Below, piece by piece: positions 43,876 through 52,072 of a stretch of DNA of 64,000 bases. A program made the position numbers and the translations under genes. Location: IMG/VR virus record IMGVR_UViG_3300033153_008183, positions 16,918 through 80,917 of that record, one strand, 5' to 3'. A model generated the notes under the pieces. It had not been told where the DNA came from. It worked only from the letters and a program-made list of their open reading frames with translations, and ran no database searches. Within the stretch, counting starts at the first letter, position 1. Every line of letters begins with the position of its first letter. This DNA comes from a virus.

Positions 43876-43897
43876 TTCATATTACACTGATAGTATA
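43876..43897 (+). promoter_or_regulatory. TTCAT-N10-CTGATAGTATA motif, copy 2
   Basis: TTCATATTACACTGATAGTATA. The following bases (ACAAAAAAACAATTTAA) also resemble those after copy 1. Confidence 0.5.
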
Positions 43898-43955
43898 ATG
43901 TACAAAAAAACAATTTAAACTTATAAAAAATAATTAAAAAATATCATGTAAATAA

Positions 43956-43977
43956 TTCATTTTACACTGATAGTATA
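43956..43977 (+). promoter_or_regulatory. TTCAT-N10-CTGATAGTATA motif, copy 3
   Basis: TTCATTTTACACTGATAGTATA, the nearest copy before the 39-residue gene at 44138. Confidence 0.5.
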
Positions 43978-44049
43978 CATGTAATTAAACAAGTAAAAAA
44001 TATATTAAATATTGTAAATCATGCACTTATTGTAAACAATTTGATCCTG

Positions 44050-44087
44050 ACCCCTTCCCCTATATAGGAACATATTAGGGGAGGGGT
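44050..44087 (+). promoter_or_regulatory. GC-rich hairpin in an AT-rich leader
   Basis: ACCCCTTCCCCTA and TTAGGGGAGGGGT pair with one bulged base. No T run follows, so it is a leader structure rather than a terminator. It lies about 110 bases downstream of motif copy 3. Confidence 0.45.
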
Positions 44088-44137
44088 GGTGGTTGTTTTA
44101 CCCGAGAATTTCGATTTGATTTATCCTGGAGGATATT

Positions 44138-44257
44138 ATGAAAAGAAAAGACAGATCAAAAGCCCAGTCTGTAAAAAGACTTCAGAGATCCATACGAAAG
44201 TTTGGTATGACTGATAATAAAGTATCAGCTCTGAAAGATCTCAAACATTCTGTATAA
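44138..44257 (+). CDS. Small basic protein, 39 residues
   Basis: MKRKDRSKAQSVKRLQRSIR starts after CCTGGAGGATATT and ends immediately before the leader of the SSB-like gene. It is strongly basic, so it may bind nucleic acid. Unknown family. Confidence 0.6.
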   Translation: MKRKDRSKAQSVKRLQRSIRKFGMTDNKVSALKDLKHSV

Positions 44258-44265
44258 ATGTTTGG

Positions 44266-44288
44266 ACGGACAGTTTACGACTGTCTGT
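44266..44288 (+). promoter_or_regulatory. Leader stem-loop, copy 3
   Basis: ACGGACAGT and ACTGTCTGT form a 9-bp stem (one G-U) with a 5-base loop, followed by TTGATTATTTATTGGAGG. The same order (9-bp stem, then TGATTATTT) occurs at 41440 and 42192. Confidence 0.55.
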
Positions 44289-44311
44289 TTGATTATTTAT
44301 TGGAGGATCGT

Positions 44312-44590
44312 ATGGAATACGGTGATTTGAACAGCATTTTACTTGAGGGTAAGGTGGTTGAAACCCATGAAAAAGATTTTGTAATCCAGTCTTTCAGGAA
44401 TGCAGAAGATGAGGCTGGTGAAACTATTAAAATTGAAAATCGATTTCAGATTATGACTCCATTCGGTAGAAAGTACACCCTTGAAAAAGGTATGAATGTA
44501 CGTATTGTCGGACGGCTGCAAGGTGAAGAATATGCTGAAAGAATCACTATTATGCCTGATGCAATAGAGATTATGAGGAGTGAACCATGA
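44312..44590 (+). CDS. SSB/OB-fold-like protein, 92 residues
   Basis: The ATG at 44312 (MEYGDLNSILLEGKVVE) is preceded by TTGGAGGATCGT. NSILLEGKVVET, IENRFQIMTPFG and KGMNVRIVGRLQ line up with OB-fold strands of single-stranded DNA-binding proteins, but the usual acidic tail is missing. It could bind single-stranded DNA or be another OB protein. Confidence 0.5.
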   Translation: MEYGDLNSILLEGKVVETHEKDFVIQSFRNAEDEAGETIKIENRFQIMTPFGRKYTLEKGMNVRIVGRLQGEEYAERITIMPDAIEIMRSEP

Positions 44591-44979
44591 AAGGTATAAG
44601 AATCTCCGAATATGAAAAGAGAGAATTTGAAGGATCGGATGCGGATCTTGAAACTTCCCTCTTTGAATATGGATTGATATGGAAGAAATTCAAGAGAGCT
44701 GTGAAAAAGTATCCATGCGTGAAAGGTGAGTATTTTTTTGTTGCTTATGATGGCCCGGAAGATGGTAAGAATGGACGATGGACTACAGGGTGGATTGATC
44801 CTAATAGATATCCCATAGAAGAGGAATTTGACTGGGTTGACTGGACAGAATTTTTAGACTGTCAAGGTCAGACCATGGAAGAATTTAAATCAATGGATTT
44901 TGGTATGCAAGTTTACATGCTGACTAATTATTATGGTGCTGATAATACCATAGGTTCAACAGGATGGTGGGAGACATGA
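44587..44979 (+). CDS. Unknown early protein, 130 residues
   Basis: It overlaps the SSB-like gene by 4 bases. The protein is acidic and aromatic-rich (RWTTGWIDPNRYPIEEEFDW, GMQVYMLTNYYGADNTIGST). No family recognised. Confidence 0.6.
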   Translation: MKGIRISEYEKREFEGSDADLETSLFEYGLIWKKFKRAVKKYPCVKGEYFFVAYDGPEDGKNGRWTTGWIDPNRYPIEEEFDWVDWTEFLDCQGQTMEEFKSMDFGMQVYMLTNYYGADNTIGSTGWWET

Positions 44980-45482
44980 TGATTAAATGTGATATAAAGG
45001 AAGATCGCATGGGCAATATTACTGTCTATCCGGTTGCAAAACGACACAATTATCCTTCCTTGTTTTTCCAGGAAGGATCGCATTATGAATTTTTGGAATC
45101 TCTTTCAAAATATGTTCAAGAAGCTATAAATGAAGGGTACACTGTTAAAATATTATTATCTGATGAATACTTCATGGATAGAGATTTTGAAGATTATCTT
45201 ACAGAAATTCTCCCTCATGGATCTGGTATAGACTGTGACTGGGAATTTTCTGAACAGAAAGATGGTAAATTAGTCTGTAAGAATTCATATCATGCAATGG
45301 ATGAATGGGGTGGTTATATTGGATTCATAGATTTTTCCATACGATTTCACCGGAAAAATCCTACAGATTTTATATTGCAGTTTCATACAAATAAGGCCGG
45401 TTATCGGCAAATTGAAAGAACTGATCTCCGTAGTTATTTGGATGATATATTTTATTATGCATTGGAGAAATTTGAAGCATAG
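44976..45482 (+). CDS. Unknown early protein, 168 residues
   Basis: The start at ATG 44976 shares ATGA with the gene before it; GGGAG lies just upstream. The sequence contains YEFLESLSKYVQEAINEGYT and GIDCDWEFSEQKDGKLVCKN. No family recognised. Confidence 0.6.
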   Translation: MMIKCDIKEDRMGNITVYPVAKRHNYPSLFFQEGSHYEFLESLSKYVQEAINEGYTVKILLSDEYFMDRDFEDYLTEILPHGSGIDCDWEFSEQKDGKLVCKNSYHAMDEWGGYIGFIDFSIRFHRKNPTDFILQFHTNKAGYRQIERTDLRSYLDDIFYYALEKFEA

Positions 45483-45490
45483 GTGGTGTT

Positions 45491-45925
45491 ATGAACAGAA
45501 AACAAGAATTACTTCATGAACTAATGGTCATGGAGAAAGAGAACCCCACAAAGAAGATAACAGCTCCTGGGGACGCTTTCCCCTTGTATGCTGAGTATTG
45601 TGACAAGAAGCAGGAACACTTCATGGTGACTACCCTTAATGGTGCACACGAACTGATTAAGACCCATGTTGTAAGTATTGGACTGGTAAATCGGACTTTG
45701 GTACATCCACGGGAGATTTTCCGTCCAGCGATAGAAGATAATGCAGCAGCCATAATGATTTGTCATAATCATCCAAGCTCTAATTTGGAACCATCTATTG
45801 AAGATAAAGAAATCACAACTCGATTAATAAAAGCTGGTATCATTATAGGAATAGAGATTTTAGATCATCTGATAGTTTCTACAAAAGGATATTACTCATT
45901 TCTTGAAGAAAATTTGTTGCATTAA
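45491..45925 (+). CDS. radC: RadC-like JAB-domain protein
   Basis: A 144-residue protein containing the RadC/JAB core. FMVTTLNGAHELIKTHVVSI and RTLVHPREIFRPAIEDNAAA precede ICHNHPSSNLEPSIEDKEIT, which carries the metal-binding H92, H94 and D105. A C-terminal DHLIVSTKGYYSFLE follows. RadC-type proteins are frequent in phages and islands, where an anti-restriction or DNA-repair role has been suggested. The helix-hairpin-helix of cellular RadC is absent. Confidence 0.88.
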   Translation: MNRKQELLHELMVMEKENPTKKITAPGDAFPLYAEYCDKKQEHFMVTTLNGAHELIKTHVVSIGLVNRTLVHPREIFRPAIEDNAAAIMICHNHPSSNLEPSIEDKEITTRLIKAGIIIGIEILDHLIVSTKGYYSFLEENLLH

Positions 45926-45952
45926 TCATAAAATATGGAAAGGAATGAAATT

Positions 45953-46285
45953 ATGAGTGAAGAAGAATCTGTATGCATTATAGACTTTGCAGGAAATTAT
46001 AATCAATGTGGTGTCTGGTGTGATTATTTTCCAAAGCACAAAACTGTAAAATTTGGTGGTGCATGGTCTGACATACCTAATATGCCGATAGATCATGAAC
46101 CGGAACAAGATGAATGTTATGACTGGATTAAAAAACATAAAGAATTTGATTACAGTCAATTAGATAAACTGACTATAGCAATCATTGTGGAAGATAATCC
46201 GAATGACCGAGATAAAGTCAGTAGATTACTTAAACAAGCATTGAAGGAGAAAATGGATGAGGCAGCAGAAAAAATCCAGGATTAA
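45953..46285 (+). CDS. Unknown acidic protein, 110 residues
   Basis: ATG 45953 (MSEEESVCIIDFAGN) is preferred because GAAAGGA lies 8 bases upstream. The body has GGAWSDIPNMPIDHEPEQDE. No family recognised. Confidence 0.55.
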   Translation: MSEEESVCIIDFAGNYNQCGVWCDYFPKHKTVKFGGAWSDIPNMPIDHEPEQDECYDWIKKHKEFDYSQLDKLTIAIIVEDNPNDRDKVSRLLKQALKEKMDEAAEKIQD

Positions 46286-46415
46286 AGTACTCAGAAAGAA
46301 ACTTGCAGAAATTGAATCGGGGAAGTGGAGAGCTACCGATGAAGATAAAAAGAAATTGAAACAGGCTTTAATTGATGCTGAATTGATTGAACCTGAAAAG
46401 GAGGAGAATTGTTGA
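46257..46415 (+). CDS. Small basic coiled protein, 52 residues
   Basis: The frame (MRQQKKSRIKVLRKKLAEIE) overlaps the end of the gene before it by 29 bases and has AAGGAG 8 bases upstream. It is helical and charged. Unknown. Confidence 0.55.
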   Translation: MRQQKKSRIKVLRKKLAEIESGKWRATDEDKKKLKQALIDAELIEPEKEENC

Positions 46416-46459
46416 AATAGAGAATAGTTATATTACCGGTTTTGAATAGTGATTGGGGG

Positions 46460-46522
46460 ATGGTGGGTTATTCATCATGGAATTTCAATCATCAAGACCG
46501 GCTGTGTAAATATTACTCTTGA
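46460..46522 (+). CDS. Possible 20-residue peptide
   Basis: ATG 46460 follows GATTGGGGG and the frame (MVGYSSWNFNHQDRL...) ends near the ribosome site of the next gene. Too short to be sure. Confidence 0.2.
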   Translation: MVGYSSWNFNHQDRLCKYYS

Positions 46523-46534
46523 AAGGAGTGAATT

Positions 46535-46738
46535 ATGACTGTAGAAGAAATCAAAAAAGCTGTAGATGAGGGAAAAACAGTTTATTGGAGTAGTGAAATA
46601 TATCCAGTAATTAAAGATAGAATAGGACAGTATCTTATCAATTGTACAATATCTACTATGTGCATTGGATTAACATGGTTGGATGGTGTTACTTTAAATG
46701 GTACTGAAGATGAATTCTTTATTGCTTTGGAAAATTAA
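46535..46738 (+). CDS. Conserved-looking small phage protein, 67 residues
   Basis: GAAAGGAGTGAATT precedes the ATG. The pattern VDEGKTVYWSSEIYPVIKD and IGLTWLDGVTLNGTEDEFFI is one I associate with small phage proteins of unknown role. Confidence 0.6.
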   Translation: MTVEEIKKAVDEGKTVYWSSEIYPVIKDRIGQYLINCTISTMCIGLTWLDGVTLNGTEDEFFIALEN

Positions 46739-46748
46739 AGGAGTTCAT

Positions 46749-47129
46749 ATGAGTGATATAAGTTTAGATGATTGTAGTCTGGAAAATTTAAAAGAGATAT
46801 TGAGTTCAAAAATGAGAGAACTTAAAGCATCTCAGGATTATATTAATGGGATCACAGGTTTTGCTAATGAGGCTCATATCACTGTTATTCTTGAACGTGT
46901 TAAAAGACAGACAAAAGAATGTGAAGAAATTGTGCGTCACATAGAAAATAGAATGACTATTGAAAAACAGATACTAATTGGAAGTATTCAGAAAATAACA
47001 AAATCTATGGGTAAAAGATTGTCTCATGAAATATTGAAAACAAAATCCATAGAATCGTTGCGGTTATTTCAAATGGATCTTCTTGAGAATTATGATAAAA
47101 AGGTAAAGGAGATTATTCATGAAAATTGA
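46749..47129 (+). CDS. Helical unknown protein, 126 residues
   Basis: The ATG at 46749 (MSDISLDDCSLENLK) has GGAG upstream. The protein is almost wholly helical and charged with no recognisable domain. Confidence 0.6.
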   Translation: MSDISLDDCSLENLKEILSSKMRELKASQDYINGITGFANEAHITVILERVKRQTKECEEIVRHIENRMTIEKQILIGSIQKITKSMGKRLSHEILKTKSIESLRLFQMDLLENYDKKVKEIIHEN

Positions 47130-47355
47130 AGTAAAATTTAATGTTGGTGATACTTTTGTTTGGAAAGACAATAGGGAAGCAAAAAATCGCAAAGTAAAAA
47201 AAATTATTATTAATGATAAAGGCATTTTTTACGAGACATTTACACCTCATGGAAATTATTATATTCAACATGAAGAGAATGTTTGTTTTTTCACCAGAGA
47301 AGAATGCAATCTGGCAATCATAGAAGAAATTGCAGGAGAAACCAGAAAGGAGTGA
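47119..47355 (+). CDS. Unknown protein, 78 residues
   Basis: It overlaps the previous gene by 11 bases and has AAGGAG before the ATG. VGDTFVWKDNREAKNRKVKK suggests a small beta-barrel. No family. Confidence 0.55.
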   Translation: MKIEVKFNVGDTFVWKDNREAKNRKVKKIIINDKGIFYETFTPHGNYYIQHEENVCFFTREECNLAIIEEIAGETRKE

Positions 47356-47359
47356 ATCT

Positions 47360-48223
47360 ATGGTAGTTGAATTAGAATATAGAATTGAACAGGATGAAGA
47401 TTCAGGGATGCATCCCAGAACAGATTGTGATAATCTGGGTACCATGTACTGCTGGCATTCCCGATATAACTTAGGGGATGAACAACCTAGTGAAAGTCCG
47501 GTTGATTTTAGAATGGGATTGATATCTGATTTAATACCAGAATCTTACTATGATGACTGGGGAAATATTTCAGATGGTAATCTTGAAAAGATTGAAGCCT
47601 TATTTGAAAAACATTACATATCACTTCCCCTGTATCTGTATGACCATTCAGGAATAACTATGAGCACTGGTAGTTTCGGTTGTCCATGGGATTCTGGTCA
47701 AGTGGGATTTATTGCAGTTTCTAAAGAAGATGTTCGGAAAGAATATGATTGGAAACAACTGACAAAAAAACGTATCCAGCAAATTGAAGAATATCTCCGT
47801 AATGAGGTTAAAACATATGATCAGTATTTGACTGGTGATGTCTGGGGGTATGTGATTGAAAATGAGGAATATGACATTTTTGAATCATGCTGGGGATTTT
47901 ATGGACATGATTATTGTGAGACTGAAGCAAAATCCATGTTGGAGTGCGAACAGAAAGCACTCAATGAAAAATTGAAAATAGTTTCAAGAGATTTACCTGA
48001 TGCAGAATATTGTTACAGTGTCAAAGGTGATGAACTCTTGAATGATTTTTTAATGGAACATTGGCCTAATGAATGCAGGGAATTGGATGAGATCCTGGAA
48101 CGTGGGAAAAATGCATCTGATCTTTTCTTAGAAGAAGAAACGGATAGATACTATGAATTAAAAGAATTTTTAACAACTTCTATGAAGGGAAGTATCAGCC
48201 GATATTTTAATCCAAGGAGGTAG
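47360..48223 (+). CDS. Conserved phage protein, 287 residues
   Basis: ATG 47360 follows AAAGGAGTGAATCT. The opening YRIEQDEDSGMHPRTDCDNL and the later GSFGCPWDSGQVGFIAVSKE with a YDQYLTGDVWGYVI segment are familiar from many phage early regions, but the function is unknown. The C-terminus is helical and acidic. Confidence 0.7.
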   Translation: MVVELEYRIEQDEDSGMHPRTDCDNLGTMYCWHSRYNLGDEQPSESPVDFRMGLISDLIPESYYDDWGNISDGNLEKIEALFEKHYISLPLYLYDHSGITMSTGSFGCPWDSGQVGFIAVSKEDVRKEYDWKQLTKKRIQQIEEYLRNEVKTYDQYLTGDVWGYVIENEEYDIFESCWGFYGHDYCETEAKSMLECEQKALNEKLKIVSRDLPDAEYCYSVKGDELLNDFLMEHWPNECRELDEILERGKNASDLFLEEETDRYYELKEFLTTSMKGSISRYFNPRR

Positions 48224-48227
48224 ATTT

Positions 48228-48692
48228 ATGTCAGTGATGATGTTGAGTGAAAAATCTATTAAGAATATTTCTATATTTTTAATTGAAACATTTAATCCTG
48301 AAAGAATCACACAAAGATCACATTTCCAGTTATGGAATGCTGAAGATGATTATCCTGAACTTTACAAGTTTATGAAAGGTTGTAGAGTCTCAGATGAACA
48401 AGGGAATATCCCTTGGCTGCTTTATGATATGAATGAAACTGCTTATGTGGAAAGATACAAAGATGAAAAAAAAGATTCTATTCTTTTTTCAGATTTGAAA
48501 CGTATTCCTACACAATGGTTTTTTGATTTTGCAAATGTAACAGATATACAAATGCACAAAACATTTAGCTGTTATCTGTATCAGATTGAAAGAGAATCAG
48601 CTTTCATAAAAGAATTGGAAAAACTCAATGCTGAATTTGGGAATTGGATTACTGGACAATCAAAAGAATGGAATGAAGCAAAGTGGGAGTAA
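48228..48692 (+). CDS. Unknown early protein, 154 residues
   Basis: A strong AAGGAGGTAGATTT precedes the ATG. Sequence features: HFQLWNAEDDYPELYKFMKG and RIPTQWFFDFANVTDIQMHK. No family recognised. Confidence 0.6.
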   Translation: MSVMMLSEKSIKNISIFLIETFNPERITQRSHFQLWNAEDDYPELYKFMKGCRVSDEQGNIPWLLYDMNETAYVERYKDEKKDSILFSDLKRIPTQWFFDFANVTDIQMHKTFSCYLYQIERESAFIKELEKLNAEFGNWITGQSKEWNEAKWE

Positions 48693-48695
48693 GTT

Positions 48696-48860
48696 ATGAA
48701 TAAAAAAGAAGCTTATGATTATTGCATTAAACATAATAAAATTAAAAAGTTTTTAACTATGCCAAAAAAGTTACAGGAGGAATATTTATATTCTGGCAAA
48801 TTAGAATCTAATCCCTTGTATGTTACTAAGGCTGGTTATGTTTATGCAATTATCAGATAA
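48696..48860 (+). CDS. Small unknown protein, 54 residues
   Basis: MNKKEAYDYCIKHNKIKKFL begins 3 bases after the stop before it. It is basic, with KLESNPLYVTKAGYVYAIIR at the end. Too small to classify. Confidence 0.5.
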   Translation: MNKKEAYDYCIKHNKIKKFLTMPKKLQEEYLYSGKLESNPLYVTKAGYVYAIIR

Positions 48861-48873
48861 TGAGGAGTAAAGA

Positions 48874-49722
48874 ATGGAAAGATTAAAAGAATTACATGAA
48901 GTAGCTTATCAGGCTTATTCCGGAACATCGTTTGATCCGGAGAAAAGACGGGATCAGATTCTCAAAGAATTGGAACAGGAACTTGAAGAAGATCTGATTT
49001 CCCTGGGTGAAAAAGCTGGGAATTATGAAAGTAAGTATATTGATCACGTCCGTGATTGGCTGGGTAAAAAAAGCCGGTGCATGAGTGTAATGATCACAGG
49101 CCCTGCAAACTTCCCTACCAGACGAAATCAGAAAGCAAATAATGCAGAGGATAAATCATGGCAGGATTTCAGACAATGGAGACTGAGATTCTCTAAAGCT
49201 GTAAACCGTGTGCATAATTTGTCACCTGAAGATGACATGGATGCAGCAATCAAAAAAGTTGATAAACTTATGACCAGTCAAATGATCATGAAATCTGCTA
49301 ATAAAATAATCAGACAGAAGAATAAGACTGATGAAGAGAAAATCCAGGAAATGATTGAAGCTGGATTGTCTGAAAAATTAGCAAGGGGATGTATGGTGCC
49401 AGATTGTTATGGTGGTCTGGGATTTCAATCTTTCAGTCTGACAAACAACAATGCCAAAATCAAAGCTGCAAAAGATAAGATCATAACCATGAGAAGAAGG
49501 ATAGAGGTCAAGAATATCTTTGAAGCAATCCCTTTTGATGGTGGTGTGATTGATATTGAAAATGATAGAGTGACAATTACCCATGATGAAAAACCGGATA
49601 GGGATGTGATCAATCGAATTAAATCCAGAGGTTTTCATTGGTCAAGAAATTATGGTTGCTGGAGTCGAAAGCATACAGCAAATGCGTTATATGATGCAAA
49701 GGAACTAATGGGAATATCATAG
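48874..49722 (+). CDS. Mobile-element-type protein, 282 residues
   Basis: ITGPANFPTRRNQKANNAED (about 74-93) and the C-terminal KSRGFHWSRNYGCWSRKHTA are motifs I know from uncharacterised proteins of phages and integrative elements. The final domain (IENDRVTITHDEKPDRDVIN followed by that motif) recurs fused to many enzymes. The role is unknown, perhaps DNA-associated. Confidence 0.65.
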   Translation: MERLKELHEVAYQAYSGTSFDPEKRRDQILKELEQELEEDLISLGEKAGNYESKYIDHVRDWLGKKSRCMSVMITGPANFPTRRNQKANNAEDKSWQDFRQWRLRFSKAVNRVHNLSPEDDMDAAIKKVDKLMTSQMIMKSANKIIRQKNKTDEEKIQEMIEAGLSEKLARGCMVPDCYGGLGFQSFSLTNNNAKIKAAKDKIITMRRRIEVKNIFEAIPFDGGVIDIENDRVTITHDEKPDRDVINRIKSRGFHWSRNYGCWSRKHTANALYDAKELMGIS

Positions 49723-49731
49723 GAGGATATT

Positions 49732-49911
49732 ATGTCATTATTCAGAGAAGATTTATCAGAAAAAGAAGTTGTTGAAATGAAGCAATGGAGCCGTGAACAC
49801 CCTGAATTTCTTGATTCTTATCAGGAAAAAATTGGAGTGTGGCATCCTTTTGTAATAGCTGAATATAATCAGATGGCAATGGAAAGAAATAGATCATTAA
49901 ATCTTATGTAG
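49732..49911 (+). CDS. Small unknown protein, 59 residues
   Basis: MSLFREDLSEKEVVEMKQWS follows AGGAGGATATT. It is helical, with a Trp-rich middle (EKIGVWHPFVIAEYNQMAME). Unknown. Confidence 0.55.
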   Translation: MSLFREDLSEKEVVEMKQWSREHPEFLDSYQEKIGVWHPFVIAEYNQMAMERNRSLNLM

Positions 49912-49915
49912 ATTT

Positions 49916-49936
49916 TTCATTACCTGCTGATAGTAT
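49916..49936 (+). promoter_or_regulatory. TTCAT-N10-CTGATAGTAT motif, copy 4
   Basis: TTCATTACCTGCTGATAGTAT, with the same spacing as the three copies near the origin, 35 bases before the next gene. It would start a second early transcript covering the PAPS-reductase and methyltransferase genes. Confidence 0.5.
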
Positions 49937-49970
49937 TAGTATAAGTAAATAAATCATAAAGGTTGTAAGT

Positions 49971-50201
49971 ATGGTAAAGGTTAAAGTCACAGAAAATACA
50001 GGTGTTACGGATTTGAAGATTTCTAAAAATACAAAATTTACTGTGATGCCTACTTACCAGATGGGAAGATTACCTTCAAATCACAAAAGTAAAAAAACAG
50101 CTGAATCCAGAATCAGAAAATTGATAAATGACAAAATTGATTTCATTATTTTTGATTCACATTTGAATATTGTTACTTTAAAGGATTTTCTTTATGACTA
50201 G
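49971..50201 (+). CDS. Small unknown basic protein, 76 residues
   Basis: MVKVKVTENTGVTDLKISKN, with KSKKTAESRIRKLINDKIDF near the middle. First gene after motif copy 4. Unknown. Confidence 0.55.
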   Translation: MVKVKVTENTGVTDLKISKNTKFTVMPTYQMGRLPSNHKSKKTAESRIRKLINDKIDFIIFDSHLNIVTLKDFLYD

Positions 50202-51069
50202 AGAGTTATTACAGGCTAGACAAGCTATGCCCCTGGAATTGAAAGAAAGATTGTCTTTAATAAGAATAAGTGAATATTACTATCATTTTGGTGGTAAGAT
50301 TTATGTCTCTTTTTCAGGTGGTAAAGATTCTACTGTTTTACTTCATCTTATTAGAAGTAAATTTCCGGATGTCGAAGCAGTCTTCATTGATACCGGATTA
50401 GAGTTTCCAGAAATAAGATCATTTGTAAAAATTATAAACAATGTCACATGGGTAAAACCTAAAATGACATTCAGGGAAGTCCTGGAAAAATATGGATATC
50501 CAGTGATTTCAAAAGAGGTTGCTCAGAAACTCCATGAAATTAGAACTACTAAATCTGAAAAATTAAGAAATAAAAGATTGTATGGTGATGAAAAAGGAAA
50601 TGGGATGATGGCTAAAAAATGGAGACCCATGATAGATGCTCCCTTTAAAATATCACATAACTGTTGTAATATTTTGAAAAAATATCCTGTAAAATCTTTT
50701 GAAAAGAAATCTGGAAAAGTTCCTATTGTAGGAACAATGGTAGAAGAATCCACATTAAGAAGTACAGTGTACCTTAAGAGAGGTTGTAATTCTTTTGAGG
50801 GAAACCGTCCCATGTCAACTCCGATTGCATTTTGGAGAGAGAAAGATATCTGGGAATATATTAAAAAATATGATTTAAAGTATTCCAGTATTTATGAGAT
50901 GGGATATCCTCGAACTGGTTGTGCCTTTTGTATGTTCGGAGTTCATCTTGAAAAAGATGAAAACAGATTTCAGAGAATGAAAAAAACACATCCTAAACTC
51001 TATGATTATTGTATTAATAATTTGGGAGTAGGAAAAGTTTTAGATTTTATGGAGGTAGATTACATATGA
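50194..51069 (+). CDS. PAPS-reductase-type ATP pyrophosphatase
   Basis: The 291-residue protein has the PP-loop YVSFSGGKDSTVLLHLIRSK (37-56), EAVFIDTGLEFPEIRSFV and WVKPKMTFREVLEKYGYPVI. Later come TMVEESTLR and a C-terminal GYPRTGCAFCMFG with C-x-x-C. Family members activate substrates with ATP. Phage versions are often linked to nucleic-acid modification, and a DndC-like role is possible. The methyltransferase-like gene follows by ATGA-type overlap. Confidence 0.82.
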   Translation: MTRELLQARQAMPLELKERLSLIRISEYYYHFGGKIYVSFSGGKDSTVLLHLIRSKFPDVEAVFIDTGLEFPEIRSFVKIINNVTWVKPKMTFREVLEKYGYPVISKEVAQKLHEIRTTKSEKLRNKRLYGDEKGNGMMAKKWRPMIDAPFKISHNCCNILKKYPVKSFEKKSGKVPIVGTMVEESTLRSTVYLKRGCNSFEGNRPMSTPIAFWREKDIWEYIKKYDLKYSSIYEMGYPRTGCAFCMFGVHLEKDENRFQRMKKTHPKLYDYCINNLGVGKVLDFMEVDYI

Positions 51070-51704
51070 AAATCTTGATTGCATGTGAATTTTCAGGAAT
51101 TGTAAGAGATGCCTTTATAGCAAAAGGTCATGATGCAATCAGTTGTGATTTATTGCCATCTGACAGACCTGGACCACATTATCAAGGTGATGTTTTTGAC
51201 ATTATTAATGTAGGATTCGATATGATGATCGGTTTTCCTCCATGTACATATCTGACCGTGACAGGCAACAAATGGTTTTATCATCCTGATGATAAGGAAT
51301 TGCCTGTGGAGCAAAGGAGACCCCATCCACGGTTCCCTGCCAGACAATTACACAGGCAGCAAGCTATTGAATTCTTTATGAAATTAGCAGATGCTGATAT
51401 ACCTAAAATCTGCATTGAAAATCCAGTAGGGATTATGTCTACTAGGTGGAGAAAACCGGATCAGATCATTCAACCTTATCAATTTGGACATCCTGAACCA
51501 AAGAAAACTTGTCTTTGGTTGAAAGGATTACCTTTACTGGCTTCTACAAAAATAGTTGAACCTGAGTACATGATCACTAAAAGTGGAAAACGAGTGCCTA
51601 AGTGGTTTTTTGCACCGAGTAACACACCTGAAAGAGCTAAATTACGCAATACTACCTTTACTGGAATTGCAAATGCAATGAGTTCCCAATGGAGCAATCT
51701 ATGA
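51066..51704 (+). CDS. Cytosine-5 methyltransferase-like protein
   Basis: A 212-residue protein with MKILIACEFSGIVRDAF as SAM-binding motif I, FPPCTYLT (PPC at 58-60) and the ENP motif in CIENPVGIMSTRW (118-120). TCLWLKGLPLL and NTTFTGIANAMSSQW complete the typical phage C5-methylase-like family. It lacks a separate target-recognition domain, so activity or specificity may differ. Confidence 0.8.
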   Translation: MKILIACEFSGIVRDAFIAKGHDAISCDLLPSDRPGPHYQGDVFDIINVGFDMMIGFPPCTYLTVTGNKWFYHPDDKELPVEQRRPHPRFPARQLHRQQAIEFFMKLADADIPKICIENPVGIMSTRWRKPDQIIQPYQFGHPEPKKTCLWLKGLPLLASTKIVEPEYMITKSGKRVPKWFFAPSNTPERAKLRNTTFTGIANAMSSQWSNL

Positions 51705-52072
51705 AAACTGAAACAAAAATCAGATTAACAGTACAGGAAATTGTAGATCTTTATACTGTTTACAAAAATTATACTGAAATGACAAAACAAATTGATATCT
51801 ATGAACCTTATGATTTTTGGTATGAACTCAAAGAAGAGTTGGAAGATTGCCAAAATCATATAGATGATTGGAATATTTATACTGGAATGGTTTTTGAGTA
51901 CCATTATAAGAAAGATGAACTCATAGAAAGTAAAAAAGCAGAAGAAGCTCTTAAACAAGAAGATCGTTTATTGAAATTTGGAAATTGGTTAGTTGATGGT
52001 GTAGAAGAATTAACTATGGACAAAGAAGAGATTCAGCAAGAACTCTATCTTTTCCTGGAGGATGAAGAATGA
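51701..52072 (+). CDS. Unknown protein, 123 residues
   Basis: ATG 51701 shares ATGA with the methyltransferase stop; GGAG lies upstream. Helical and acidic (YEPYDFWYELKEELEDCQNH). Unknown. Confidence 0.55.
   Translation: MKTETKIRLTVQEIVDLYTVYKNYTEMTKQIDIYEPYDFWYELKEELEDCQNHIDDWNIYTGMVFEYHYKKDELIESKKAEEALKQEDRLLKFGNWLVDGVEELTMDKEEIQQELYLFLEDEE

Larger units (their letters stand above)
43135..44137. other. Intergenic origin/promoter region of about 1 kb
   Basis: No convincing gene. It holds three copies of the TTCAT-N10-CTGATAGTATA motif, two hairpins, two sigma70-like promoters, two DnaA boxes and two related CCTGGT-TGAATAAAA blocks (43187 and 43838 areas). Confidence 0.65.
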
